Shown: positions 25,714-37,095, counted from the first letter of the stretch. The stretch: 64,000 nt of DNA from Stomoxys calcitrans (GCF_963082655.1 NC_081553.1:212220217-212284216), one strand, 5' to 3'. Notes: generated by a model from the letters alone, not told the origin. A program made the numbers and translations.

Positions 25714-27003
25714 TATGGTTGCCCAAAAAGTAATTGCGGATTTTTCACATAGTCGGCGTTGACAAATTTTTTCAACGGCTTGTGACTCTGTAATTGGATT
25801 CTTTTTTCTGTCAGTTATCAGCTGTTACTTTTAGTTTGCTTTGCTGAAAAAAAGTGCGCGAAATTTTATTTACATTTGTTTGTTTGGCGTCAATTTTAAT
25901 ATGGGCCCACAAAGGAGCATTTTCGTCATATTTTACTTTATTATTTCCGTAAAGGAAAAAACGCGGAGCAGGTTGCTAAAAAGTTACGAGATGTGTATGG
26001 TGATAAAGCCTTAAAAGGAAGGCAGTGTCAAAATTGGTTTCGCAAATTCCGTTTTGGAGATTTTTCACTTAAAGATGAGTCACGTTCAGGTCGGCCAAAT
26101 GAAGTTGATGGTGACCAAATCAAAGCATTAATCCAATTGGATCGTCATGTAACTGAGCGTGAGATAGGAGAGAAGATAAATATACCAAAATCAACCGTTC
26201 ATTATCACATAAAAAGTCTTGGACTGGTGAAAAAGCTTGATATTTGGGTACCACATGTATTGAAAGAAATTCATTTAACAAACCGAATCAACGCTTGTGA
26301 TATGCACCTTAAACGCAATGAATTCGATCCGTTTTTAAAACGAATCATAACTGGAGATGAAAAATGAATTGTTTACAACAAGGTTAGTCGAAAACGATCA
26401 TGGTCCAAGCATGGTGAACCAGCTCAAACCACTTCAAAGACTGATATCCACCAAAAGAAGGTTATGCAGTCTGTTTGGTGCGATTGGAAGGGTGTGGTAT
26501 ATTTTGAGCTGCTTCCAAGGAACCAAACGATTAATTCGGATGTTTACTGTCAACAATTGGACAAATTGAATACAGCCATCAAGGAGAAGCGACCAGAATT
26601 GGTCAATCGTAAAGGTGTCATATTCCACCAGGACAACGCTAGACCGCACACATCTTTGGTCACTCGCCAAAAACTGAGTGAGCGTGGCTGGGAACTTTTG
26701 ATGCATCCACCATATAGCCCTGACCTTGCACCATCAGACTACCATTTATTTCGATCTTTGCAGAACTCCTTAAATGGTAAAACTTTCGGCAATGATGAGG
26801 CTATAAAATCGCACTTGGTTCAGTTTTTTGCAGAAAAAGGCCAGAAGTTCTATGAGCATGGAATACTAAATTTGCCAGGAAGATGGCAAAAGGTTTTCGA
26901 ACAAAATGGCAATTATATATTTGATTAAAGTTCATTCTAAGTTTTATTAAAAATGCATTTACTTTCTTTTAAAAAATCCGCAATTACTTTTTGGGCAACC
27001 AAT
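25714..27003 (+). mobile_element. Nearly full-length mariner element
   Basis: An inverted terminal repeat of about 30 bp (tggttgcccaaaaagtaatt and complement) bounds ~1.29 kb, the normal size of a mariner. The target is TA inside a family A repeat. The single gene inside has a damaged start and one in-frame stop. At least eight MITE or fragment copies in the window share these ends, so this is the best candidate here for the parent family. Confidence 0.93.
25903..26928 (+). pseudogene. Mariner transposase, one nonsense codon and lost start
   Basis: The frame covers 341 residues, the usual mariner length. It has an N-terminal helix-turn-helix region (EHFRHILLYYFRKGKNA to VYGDKALKGRQCQNWFRKFR), the linker GRPNEV, a second helix-turn-helix (IPKSTVHYHIKSLGLV), and the DDE catalytic core with TGDEK, HQDNARPH and YSPDLAPSDYHLF, the D,D34D signature of mariners. 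Two lesions are visible. No ATG precedes the frame (the nearby ATG at 25901 is out of frame), and a TGA at 26365-26367 replaces the tryptophan codon expected after TGDEK. Otherwise the frame is uninterrupted, which suggests recent inactivation. Confidence 0.93.
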
Positions 27004-27184
27004 ATATCAGGTTCTTAACCAATTTGAAAGTCATAAAACAACACTCTTTGAAATTTGAAACGGCTAGAGCTGAGGTGTTAACGAAAAGATGTGCAAAATG
27101 AGGGCCCTCGGTTGTCCGAGCGCCTTTTGACAGGCTCCTAAAGTGAAAAATTGTTTGCGTTTTATTGAATAGTGCTCAAAAATC

Positions 27185-28107
27185 TCCACAACAAGTAAAA
27201 AGGCGTTAAGTTCAGCCGGGCCGAACTTTGGATATCCACCACCTCGGGTAAATATGTAAACCATCTTTCATCAAAATTCGGTGAAAATTTCATACCTTAT
27301 GTCCCAAATCAGTTATATCAAAATAAGTTCCGATTTGGACCATATACTAATAAGTACACTAGCTATATCTAAAAATAAACCGATCTGAACTATATACGAC
27401 ATGGATGTCAAAAAACCTAACATAAGTTACTGTGTCAAATTTCAGTGCAATCGGATTATAAATGCGCCTTTTATGGGGCCAAGACTTTAAATCGAGATAT
27501 CGGTCTACATGGCAGATATATCCAAATCTGGACCGATCTGAGCCAAATTGACAAAGGATGTCGATGGGCCTAATATAACTCACTGTCCCAAATTTCAGCA
27601 ACATCGGATGTTAAATGTGGTTTTTATTTGCCTACGACCCTAAATCGGAGGATCGGTCTATATGGCAGCTATATCCAAATCTGGACCGATCTGGCCCAAA
27701 TTGGCGGAGGCTGTCGAAGGGTCTAACAAAAGTAACTGTTTCAAATTTTAGCAAAATCGGATAATAAATGTGGCTTTTATGGGCCAAAGACCCTAAATCG
27801 TCGGATCGGTCTATATGACGGCTATATCAAGATATAGTCCGATATAGCTCATCTTCGAACTTAACCTGCTTATGGACAAAAAAAAAAAACTATATGCAAA
27901 ATTTCAGCTCAATATCTCTATTTGTGAAGACTGTAGCGTGATTTCAACAGACAGACGGACGGACATGTCTAGATCGTCTTAGATTTTTACGCTGATCAAG
28001 AGTATATATACTTTATAGGGTCGGAAATGGATATTTCGATGTGTTGCAAACGGAATGACAAAATGAATATACCCCCATCCTTCGGTGGTGGGTATAAAAA
28101 AGACCGC
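27185..28107. repeat. Complete family A repeat with both caps
   Basis: The left cap is 'acaagtaaaaaggcgttaag', then the near-palindrome ttcagccgggccgaact and 'ttggatatccaccacctcgg'. The right cap is 'acccccatccttcggtggtg' followed by 'ggtataaaaaaga'. Between them are four ~155-bp units and the leader with 'acagacagacggacggacat'. This copy best defines the element limits. Confidence 0.85.
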
Positions 28108-28314
28108 TTGAGGTCTACATTATCTCCACTATCCGAACATCTCAAAATTTTGCACTACGCTTTCCACGTGCTTAGTGAGAATCAGATTTTGAAATATCTT
28201 CCACATTTCGTCCGATTTGTGCTAATTTAACAACAATGTCTTCTTTTATGACTTCCACTACGTGTATGGAATTTGCTGGATATCGGGTCAGATTTATAAA
28301 GTTTAGTTTAGGTT

Positions 28315-29470
28315 AAGTTTAAGTGTCAGTCTGCCATCAGACTCACTTAGATGTTTTCGTCCATTGTGATGCCACAGAAATAGAGAAAGGAAAGATGCCT
28401 TCTTGTTACTACCGTTGAACCATTCAGATCGCTCTAAAAAGCCCAACAGCTTTGCGAATATTCACATCCGCTAAATCAGACAGGTTCTCAAAGAAATGAG
28501 AACCTTAAGTGGAACTCTTTCTGACTGCTAGTGCGGGACACACACACAGAATGTGTTCTTTAGTCTCTTCTTCCTCGATGTACTCACTGCTTTTGCAAAA
28601 GTCGTTGTTGGCAACCTTCAGGCTGATAGCATGTTTTCCGATTAGACAGTGACCTGCCATGACGGACGCAATGACTGAGACGTCTGTTCTAGCCAATGAC
28701 AGCAAAGCGGTAGACCTCTCTAAATCTATTGGTTGCCCAAAAAGTAATTGCGGATTTTTTAAAGGAAGGTAAATGCATTTTTAATAAAACTTAGAATGAA
28801 CTTTAATCAAATATACTTTTTTTACACTTTTTTTTTTAAAGCAAGCTAAAAGTAACAGCTGATAACTGACAGAAGAAAGAATGCAATTACAGAGTCACAA
28901 GCTGTGAAAAAATTTGTCAACGCCGACTATATGAAAAATCCGCAATTACTTTTTGGGCAACTCAATAGATTATGCCACATTGTTTTAACCATCTATCATT
29001 CGATGTCCTTCGGCCTGGTTCTGAAAACTTAGCTTACATGCCGCTAGAGGCATACCCACAGATTCCAATATCCCTAGAATGTGTGAGGTAGTTTCTAGTC
29101 TCGCAAGCTCGTCTGCTTTAGAATTCCCTGGGATATTTCTGTGGCCCGGCACCCAGAACAGTTGAATTTTGAACTGTTCAGCCATCTCGTTGAGAGATCT
29201 GCGACATTCAAGGGCGGTTTTTTTGTTCAGAGAAGATATTTATGCCCATCGCCGTAATGACATTATAACTTAGCCATTCCACCACTTCTTAAATGCAAGG
29301 ATCTCTGCTTGATACACACTGCAGTGGTCGGGTACCCTTTTCTATATGACCAGTTCTAGATCTGTAGAGTACACCCCAAAGCCCACCCGGTCGTTTAGTT
29401 TTGAACCATCCGTTTAGAAGCCTTTGTAACTTCTGTTACCAGGGATATCGTAGCTCCAATAGGTGCTAAT
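28315..29470 (-). pseudogene. RNase H LINE relic, split by a mariner MITE
   Basis: On the minus strand, from about 29440 downward, the start of RNase H (TDGSKLNDRVGFGVYS) and a block reading RVPDHCSVYQAEILAF are visible. After disruptions, the motif FWVPGHRNIPGNSKADELA follows at 29185-28985. The MITE at 28728-28968 interrupts the gene. The C-terminal part then continues (LARTDVSVIASVMAGHCLIGKH and EEEETKEHILCVCPAL), with a cysteine cluster usual for this LINE group. A second copy of the same family lies on the + strand at 54960-55790. Confidence 0.88.
28728..28968. mobile_element. Mariner-derived MITE inside the LINE relic
   Basis: It has inverted ends ttggttgcccaaaaagtaat and ttactttttgggcaactcaa, and internal sequence identical in layout to the other copies but inverted. 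It lies within the LINE coding sequence and therefore arrived later. Confidence 0.92.
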
Positions 29471-29649
29471 AGGAATAGTTGTACAGTACTTTTTATCAGA
29501 TTTACCAATAGCTCCAACATAAATTTTCATCTGTCTGGGAAAATCCAGCATAATCGTTTTCAAGCATAGATATAAAGGCCATATCGTGATATCGCCCAAA
29601 TTACACATAGGGGAAAATGTAGGGTGTTTTATAAAAGGCGCCATCCATT

Positions 29650-30510
29650 TTTTGCTCTACCTTACATAGTTTATTCTATATTAGCTGCAATAAAATTTTG
29701 TTGCAAGTTTTCCACTCAGTTATCTATTAGACCCATTCCAACTGCTTTAAATTTTTCACTCATTTTCGCAGTTCTCTGCCCACATAGTTGGTTATCAATA
29801 AAAACTTTTCGATTAATTTGTTAAATTTTGTTCTTTTGTATCATTATCATATTTTGACCCAATTTATTTGTTGTTAAGTAGCTGCATCTAAAAAAAATAC
29901 AAAATTGTTGTTAACACGAGCTGAAGAGTAGTTATCATCAAGTGTTCACTACTACCACAACACACACGCATACAAAATACAAAGAAAAAACATGCATTTT
30001 ATTACTTTATATATCTTTAATTAATTGCAACCAGAGTTATTTACAACTACCTCAAAAAAAACCAATTCTGCATTGGTTTCATGTGTTTCATGCTGCGCTA
30101 CGGCTGCAGCTGGAGCTGCGGCCATTGGCAACTACTCCAGCTTCTGTTCTTGCTTCACCAAGCACTTGACTCTATTTCCTACATATTTTTTTTCTGCATA
30201 AACAGCCAGCGTTTAATGGCTGTTATTGAATTGTTGTTAAGAGCTGGTGTTGATGCACTTAATACAAATGTAGTGGAAAACTTGCTTATGAAATATGGCA
30301 AAAAAAACTTGCGGTTATGTGGTGGTTGAGTAGGGGATTTTTTTTTGTTGCAAGTTTTGATCCATGCTACGTTTGATATCTAGGACGCTGATTTGAAATA
30401 ATGTTATATTTTAATTAAACATTTTCAAGTTGATCTAAGGGCCTAGAGGAACTAAAAACTTTTTCATTGATAAAATTAAAAAAGGAAAAATAAACACAAG
30501 CAACAAGGCA
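29650..30510. other. No gene seen
   Basis: AT-rich sequence with short frames. One (30081-30329) is partly open but shows no domain. Confidence 0.45.
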
Positions 30511-30514
30511 GGTA

Positions 30515-31845
30515 GGCAGAAAAACGGATAGACAGACAGGCAGGCAGACGAGCAGAAAAACGAATAGACGGACAGACAGAAGCACGAACGAACAGACCTA
30601 CAGACAGACGGTCAGACAGCAGGACAGACAAACACATAGACAGAGAGACAGACGGATATTGCTAAATCGAATCAAATTGACGGAGGATGTCGGAGGTCCT
30701 AAGACAGCGCACTGTCCCAAATTTCAGCAAAATCGGATAATAAATGCAGCTTTTATGGGTCTAAGACCTTAAATCGGAGGATCGGTCTATATGGCAGCTA
30801 TATCCAAATCTGAACCGATCTGAGCCAAATTGACGGAGGATGTTAAAGGGCCTAACACAACTCACCGTCCCAAATTTCAGCAAAATCGGATAATAAATGT
30901 GGTTTTTATGGGCCTAAGACCTTAAATCGGAGGATCGGTCTATATGGCAGCTATATCCAAATCTGAATCGATCTAAACCATATTAACGGAGGATGTTAAA
31001 GGGCCTAACACAACTCACCGTCCCAAATTTCAGCAAAATCGGATAATAAATGCAGCTTTTATGGGCCTATGACCCTAAATCGGAGGATCGGTCTATATGG
31101 CAGCTATATCCAAATCTGGACCGATCTGAGCCAAATTAATAAGGACGTTGAAGGGCCCAACACAACTCACTGTCCAAAATTTCAGCAAAATCGGATAATA
31201 AATGTGGCTTTTATGGGCCTAAAACCTTAAATCGGAAGATCGGTCTATATGGCAGCTATATCCAAATCTGGACCGATCGGAGCCATATTGACGGAGGATG
31301 TCAGAGGTCCTAAGACAGCGCACTGTCTGAAACTTCAGCAAAATCGTATAATAAATGCAGCTTTTATGGGCCTATGACCCTAAATCGAAGGATCGGTCTA
31401 TATGGCAGCTATATCCAAATCTTGACCGATCTGAGCCAAATTAATGAAGGAAGTTGAAGGGCCCAACACAACTCACCGTCCCAAATTTCAGCAAAATCGG
31501 ATAATAAATGTGTTTTTTATTGGCCTAAGACCCTAAATCGGCGGATCGGTCTATATGGGGGCTATATCAAGATATAGTCCGATATAGCCTATCTTCGAAC
31601 TTAACCTGCTTAGAGACAAAAAAAGAATCTGTGCAAAGTTTCAACTCCATATCTCTATTTTTGAAGACTGTAGTGTGATTTCAACAGACAGACGGACGGA
31701 CATGTCTATATCGTCTTAGATTTTTACGCTGATCAAGAATATGTAAACTTTATAGGGTCGGAAATGGATATTTCGATGTGTTGCAAACAGAATGACAAAA
31801 TGAATATACCCCCATCCGTCGGTGGTGGGTATAAAAATAGTTCTG
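30515..31845. repeat. Family A repeat with a degenerate (CAGA)n lead
   Basis: A ~140-bp run of degenerate cagacaga/cggacaga repeats at 30515-30655 leads into about seven ~150-bp family A units. It ends with the usual leader and cap 'acccccatccgtcggtggtg' at about 31808-31842. The hairpin-bearing end is absent. Confidence 0.85.
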
Positions 31846-31916
31846 AGCCAATCGTCTTACTAAGCTCTTCTCATTCTTAGCGTTTCAAACAGAAGCACAA
31901 AATTATAATACCCCGT

Positions 31917-32215
31917 GGAGGCCACCTTGGCGTAGAGGTTGGTATGTTCGACTATGTCGACAAACGCCTAGATTCAAATCGCGTAGTGATAATCAGAAAA
32001 GAATTTTCGCGGTGGTTCTCCCCTTACAAATGCTGGCCACATTTGTAAGGTATCCAGCCACTTCTCTAAGAAGTGGTGTCTCTAAGCGGCACATCTTTCG
32101 GACTCGGCATACAAAGGAGGCCCGATTTCATTGAGCTTAAAACTTGAATAGGACTGCACTCTTCTCACATTGATATGTGATAAGATCGTAGATAGGGGAC
32201 ACCAAGCTCATTAAG
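31917..32215 (+). mobile_element. tRNA-derived SINE
   Basis: The head (about 31925-31990) carries a plausible A box, tggcgtagaggttggtatg, and a B box, agattcaaatcgc, at tRNA-like spacing. The body contains 'cttgaataggactgcactc', which is the reverse complement of the tail of the SINE at 34044-34351, so both belong to one family in opposite orientation. This copy is more diverged and lacks an evident target duplication. Confidence 0.78.
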
Positions 32216-32242
32216 AAAGAAATCTGATGGACACCAGGTTAG

Positions 32243-32395
32243 GTTAGGTATAGGTGGCAGTCTTTTACAGACTCACTACGACAATTTTCGTCCATTGTGA
32301 TACCACATTAGCAACATACCAAGGTATCTAGTGGGAATCGAACCCACGACCCCTGCACTGGCAATCCGGACACGCTACCAACTTGGCTTTCTGGC
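32243..32395 (-). mobile_element. Second tRNA-derived SINE-like unit sharing a LINE tail
   Basis: On the minus strand, the segment 32395-32326 resembles a tRNA: 'aagccaagttggtagcgtg' as an A-box region and 'cgtgggttcgattcccact' as a B box and T-arm. It runs directly into a ~75-bp tail (32320-32243) that matches the 3' tail of the RNase H LINE at 28315-28375 and 23645-23705. There is no complete tRNA cloverleaf with acceptor stem, so I do not call a tRNA gene. Confidence 0.65.
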
Positions 32396-33394
32396 CTTAC
32401 GTCCTTTCTACTCAAAACCATGGAACGCATTGCGGACTCCATGATTCAGAGAAGGACATCCAGCGAACTGCTTAAAAATACAAACAGCATGTCTGTGTCA
32501 AGGGAAGACTGCTGGTGGAGATTGCTCTGCTAGGGATTGTGCATAAAATAGAAGAATCCTTCGACGGCAAAACGTACACATTGGCAATAATGTGCGGACC
32601 GACACATTGATCCAATCGCTAGACTAATAGACCGGGTGAACCGGGCCCTTATAGACGGTATAAATCATATGCTAAGGAACAGGTGGATAAATTGCCGGTC
32701 CCATGACATAATTATAAGGGAGAAAGTGGCACAGGGCACGCCACAGGGGGGCATTTTATCGCCACTACTGAGGAGGAATTTGAACCCGTCTGCTATGCAG
32801 ACGATGTTATAATACTTCTTAGGGTTAAGGATCCGAACCAGCTCTGTAGAAGGGCCGAAAGGGCCTTGTATATGTCTGATCTATACCCAGGGGTCTTAAT
32901 GTTAACCCAGAGAAGACAGAAATGTGCCTGTTCACGACGAAGACGAAGATGGGCCAATTTGATGCACCACGTTTCCTCAATAAAACGATTTCGATATCTG
33001 ACAAGGTCAAATACTAAGGAGTGAAACTTAATTGGGAGTGTCACATTCAGGAGCGTTCTGAGAAGGCTCACATATGTTGGGCACTATGTAGACGGGCCGT
33101 AGGCTCGAAATGGGACCTGAATCCGTTGATAGTCCACTGGATCTGCTGAAGCGTGATTAGACCAATACTTACTAACGCCCCAGTAGCTTGTCGGACTGAT
33201 ATGGAGAAAAAGTGCAACGTTAGAACCATACAACAAGTTCAGAGAACATGTTGTCTTGGCATAGGCGGGGCGATGAGGACCACGTCCACTAGAAAACTGG
33301 AGACTATTCTAGAGATCCGATCCATTGATATACAGATTAAGTGTGAGGCCACTACGGCTATGAGACTTAAAGCGATGGGAGAATGGATTGAGGA

Positions 33395-33835
33395 TGGGAG
33401 CAGCTCATACCATCGCGGTATAATCGAGGCGACGATAGGAAACCTGAAAGGGAAGAGGTTTCCCATCGGATACCTGAGATGAACCTAGAAGTCGAGTGCG
33501 AGGCACTGCTGCCATCGGCACAGTCTTGGATTGACGGAACCCTAGTATTGCCTTGTGGAAGATCATGTTACACGGATGGATCAAAGCTAGAGGACAGAGT
33601 GGGCCTGTGGATTGTGGATGGGAGCAGCTCATACCATCGCTGTATATATGAGGCGACGATTGGAAACTTGGAAGGAATGGATGAGGTTTCCGTTCGGATA
33701 CCTGAGACGTCACTAGAGGTCGGGTGCGAAGCACTGCTACTATCGGCACTGTCTTGGTCTAACGGAACCCTAGTATTGCCATCTGGAAGGTTATGTTACA
33801 CCGATGGATCAAAGCTAGAGGACAGAGTGGGCCTG
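33395..33835. repeat. Tandem duplication of ~220 bp within the LINE relic
   Basis: Two adjacent copies run from 'gatgggagcagctcatacca' to 'aagctagaggacagagtggg'. The boundary lies at about 33605. Each copy encodes the start of the RNase H domain (CYTDGSKLEDRVGL), so the domain start occurs twice in the relic. Confidence 0.88.
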
Positions 33836-34043
33836 GGGGTCTACATTGAGGGACTGCGTTCTGTTTTAGACTGCCTGACCATAATACCGTCCCATAGGCG
33901 GAGATCCGGGCGATCATAGATTGCCTGAGTTGGTGTGATACCAACGCGATGACGTCGAGTGTGAACATCTTTACGGACAGTAAAATGGCCATAATGGCAA
34001 TAACAACCAGGACGGTAAGGTCACGAACAGTCTTGGAGTGTAA

Positions 34044-34351
34044 TTGCAAATTTTTCCTATGAACATTCCACTAAGGAACAGGGGCAAACTTCTCATATAT
34101 CAATGAGTGCAGGCCGATTCAAGTTTAAACTCAATGATAAGGTGCCTCCTTTTGATGGCCGAGTTCAGGCGGCGTGCCGCAGTGCGATACCTCTTTGGAG
34201 AAAAGTTTTACATGGCATAGTACACAAATTTTGCCAGCTTTAGGAAGGGAAAACCACCTCAAACAATTTTTTTTGGTGATCTCGTTAAGATTCGAACCCA
34301 GGCGTTCAGCGTCATTGATGGATACGCTAACTTCTGCGCAACAGTGGCCAC
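34044..34351 (-). mobile_element. tRNA-derived SINE with 16-bp target duplication
   Basis: It is flanked on both sides by the perfect repeat cagtcttggagtgtaa (34028-34043 and 34352-34367), proof of insertion into the LINE RNase H sequence. On the minus strand the head reads 'ttgcgcagaagttagcgta' (A-box region) and 'gcctgggttcgaatctt' (B box). The tail ends at 'gttccttagtggaatgttca'. Length is 308 bp. Confidence 0.93.
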
Positions 34352-35040
34352 CAGTCTTGGAGTGTAAGAAGGAGATTAACGCCTTCTCTGAGGATGTCAC
34401 AATCCCCATCGTTTGGTTGCCGGGCCATAGCGGAGTAAGGGGGAATGAAAGGGCAGACGATTTGACAGTGAAGGCCAAAGAACTGTCGTCGATAAACTTG
34501 GTTAATCCGAAGCCTTTTGGGTTGACGCAGTCCGATTTAATGGCGTGGCCGACGATTGCGCATGTAACACTGTCGAACAGCGAAACAGTCGTTAGGACGG
34601 CGAAAATCCTATGGTGTGATACGAATCGTTAGAGGACGAGGCTATCACTGAAAGCAAGTAAGAAGGATGTCAGAATAGCTTTTCGTGTCATACCGGGATA
34701 CATAGGACTACGAGCTCACTTAAGCTAGGTCGGTGCGGCAAGTGATAGCATGTGTAGGGCAATCAAGGGATGCGTGGAGTGGTGTGGTACTAATGCGAGG
34801 TTGTCGAGAGTGATCGTCTTTATGGACAGTAAAATGATAAGGACACGAACAGTCTTGGAGTGTATGAAGGAGATGAACCATGAACCAACTTATGGCAGTG
34901 GTATGGAAAACAGTTTTGTAGGTAGCACGAAATTCCAAACTTAAAATTTTCTTTTTATACCCTCCACCATAGGATGAGGGTATACTAATTTCGTCATTCT
35001 GTTTGTAACTCTTCGATCTGTTCGTCAAATACCCCATATA

Positions 35041-35258
35041 TTGGGTTGCCCAAAAAGTAATTGCGTTGACAAATTTTTTCACAGCTTGTGACTCTGTAAT
35101 TGCATTCTTTCTTCTGTCAGTTATCAGCTGTTACTTTTAGCTTGCTTTAGAAAAAAAGTGTAAAAAAAGTATATTTGATTAAAGTTCATTCTAAGTTTTA
35201 TTAAAAATGCATTTACTTTCTTTTAAAAAATCCGCAATTACTTTTTGGGCAACCCAAT
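35041..35258. mobile_element. Mariner-derived MITE
   Basis: Perfect family ends (ttgggttgcccaaaaagtaa and ttactttttgggcaacccaa) and the shared subterminal sequence mark it. A short deletion after the left repeat removes the usual cggatttttcatatagt segment. Confidence 0.93.
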
Positions 35259-36432
35259 AGTATAAGCACGCTAACTTTCGGAGGAGGTCGGTTGGGATTT
35301 TAAATGGGTTATATGGGTCCATGTTTAGATATAGCTGCCATATAAGCCGATCTGGGATCTTAACTTCTTGAGTCACTAGAGGATGCAATTCTTATCCGAT
35401 GTGACTCAAAATTTGCAGGAGGTGTTTTGTTATGATTTCAAATAACTGTGCCAATTATGGTTCAAATTGGTCTATGACCTCATATAACTGCCATATAAAC
35501 TGATCTGACGGGTCTTGACTTATTGGGCCTCAAGAGGGCTTAATTACTAACCGATTTGGCTGAAATTTAGCATGATGCGTTTTGTTATGACTTCCAACAA
35601 CTGTGCCAAATTTGGTTAAAGCAGTCTATAACCTGATATAGCTGCAATATAAACCGATCTGGGATCTTTACTTTTTGAGCTTTTAGAGGGCGCAATTCCT
35701 ATCCGATTAGGCTGAAAGTTGGCATGACGTGTTTCCTAATGACTTCCAACAACTGTGCTAAGTATGTTTCAAATCGGTCCATAACCTCATATAGCTGCCA
35801 TATAAACCGATCTGGGCCCTTGACTTCTGGAGCCTTTAGAGGGGGCAATATCTATCTCATTTGGCTGAAATTTGACATGACGTGTTTCGTTATGAATTCC
35901 AACAACTGTGGTAAGTATGGTTCGAATCGGCCCATAAGCTGATATAGTTGTCATATAAACCGATCTGGGCCCTTGACTTCTTGAGCCTCTAGAGGGCCTA
36001 ATTATCATCGGATTTGGCTGAAATTTTGTACAACGGCTTCTGCCATGACCTCTAACATTTTTTGCTGAAATTTGAAACAGTAAGTAGTTTTAGGCCTCCC
36101 GACATCTGACCCAAATATGGATCAGATCGGACCATATTGGGATATAGCTGCTTTATAGACCGATTTTCCGATTAAGGGTCTAATGCACATAAAAACTTTA
36201 TTTTTCATCCGCTGAAATTTGCTGAAATTTGAAACAGTAAGTAGGTTCAGGCCTCCTGGTATCTGACCCAAATATAGTTCAGATTGGACTATATTTAGAT
36301 ATGGCTGTCATATAGACCGATCTCCCGATTAGGGGTCTGAAGGCCGTAAAAGCTTTAGTTTATATCCGATTTTGCTGAAATTTGGAATAGTGCGCAGTCT
36401 TAAGCCTCCTAACATCCGACCCAAATATAGTA

Positions 36433-36438
36433 CAGATC
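36433..36438. repeat. Target-site duplication CAGATC of the Polinton (partner 51929-51934)
   Basis: The hexamer cagatc lies directly before the left end and directly after the right end of the element. Six-base duplications are the established hallmark of Polinton/Maverick integration. Removing the element and one hexamer restores a typical family A phrase of the form 'cagatcggactatatttag'. Confidence 0.96.
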
Positions 36439-37095
36439 AGTAGTATATATAAGGGGGTTTTAGAACTTTGAGCATCGAGAGTATGAGTCATCGATGACGT
36501 CATAACCCCACCCCACCCCAAACCCCACCCCACCCCAAACCCCACCCCACCCCAAACCCCAAACCGCACCCCACCCCATTGATGACGTCATAACCGCACC
36601 CCACCCCACCCCATTGATGAGGTGATAACCGCACCCAACCGCAGCCGATCGTAGCGCAGGTGGCGACCGCAGGGGGGTATGTGGTCAGATGGCGGGCCGC
36701 CGGTTGAAATGTGTGGACGGACATTAGGGCGCAGATCGCAGGGCGCAGATCGCAGATCGCAGGGCGCAGTGGCAGATTTCGATGATGACTCATCGCCCGT
36801 CATAACCCCACCCCACCCCAAACCCCACCCCACCCCAAACCCCAAACCGCACCCCACCCCATTGATGACGTCATAACCGCACCCCACCCCACCCCATTGA
36901 TGAGGTGATAACCGCACCCAACCGCAGCCGATCGTAGCGCAGGTGGCGACCGCAGGGGGGTATGTGGTCAGATGGCGGGCCGCCGGTTGAAATGTGTGGA
37001 CGGACATTAGGGCGCAGATCGCAGGGCGCAGATCGCAGATCGCAGGGCGCAGATCGCAGGGCGCAGTGGCAGATTTCGATGATGACTCATCGCCC
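36439..37095. repeat. Left terminal inverted repeat with internal 300-bp duplication
   Basis: The outer part matches the reverse complement of 51572-51928. A segment beginning cgtcataaccccaccc at 36498 recurs at 36798, a period of exactly 300 bp, so the inner part is present twice. The second copy is the one that agrees best with the right repeat: both carry two, not three, ccccaccccaaa blocks and the longer gcagatcgcagggc array. Open frames in this region are repeat translations. Confidence 0.95.
36495..36502. promoter_or_regulatory. Palindrome TGACGTCA in the left repeat (also 36583-36590, 36866-36873)
   Basis: Perfect 8-bp palindromes identical to the CREB/ATF binding consensus occur three times in the left repeat and at 51794-51801 and 51865-51872 in the right. 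A variant, tgaggtga, accompanies them. Binding is not shown; the site could equally serve element proteins. Confidence 0.55.

Larger units (their letters stand above)
32396..34720 (+). pseudogene. LINE reverse transcriptase and RNase H relic
   Basis: The + strand shows reverse-transcriptase motifs in order: MERIADSMIQRRTS near 32420, GTPQGGILSPLL near 32735-32770, and CYADDVIIL, the catalytic YADD box, near 32790. The connection and thumb region follows (33153-33370). Next comes an RNase H domain beginning YTDGSKLEDRVGLGV (33810-33850), and WLPGHSGVRGNERADDL near 34420. The frame is broken repeatedly. A deletion removes sequence between GTPQGG and YADD, part of RNase H is duplicated, and a SINE splits it at 34044-34351. 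The presence of RNase H places it with the I/LOA/R1-like LINEs. A further RNase H scrap lies at 34735-34900. Confidence 0.88.
34962..36438. repeat. Family A repeat hosting the Polinton (left part)
   Basis: It begins with 'ataccctccaccataggatg' at about 34966. The element resumes at 51929-52160 after the Polinton and at about 53380-53510 after another inserted repeat, closing with 'ggtggtgggtatccaaag'. A mariner MITE is inserted at 35041. Units change from a 'catataaaccgatctgggc' type to a 'gaccgatctcccgat' type along the array. Confidence 0.8.

Noticed and set aside
32326..32392. A tRNA gene on the minus strand
   Set aside because: The T-arm-like segment is good, but no complete acceptor stem can be formed and the sequence runs into a LINE tail. 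A SINE head explains it better.
36500..37007. Minus-strand frames of 97-139 codons in the left terminal repeat
   Set aside because: They are made of repeated GWGLGWGG-type peptides from G/C-rich repeats, and the same frame appears in the right repeat at 51564-51947. No independent evidence of coding.
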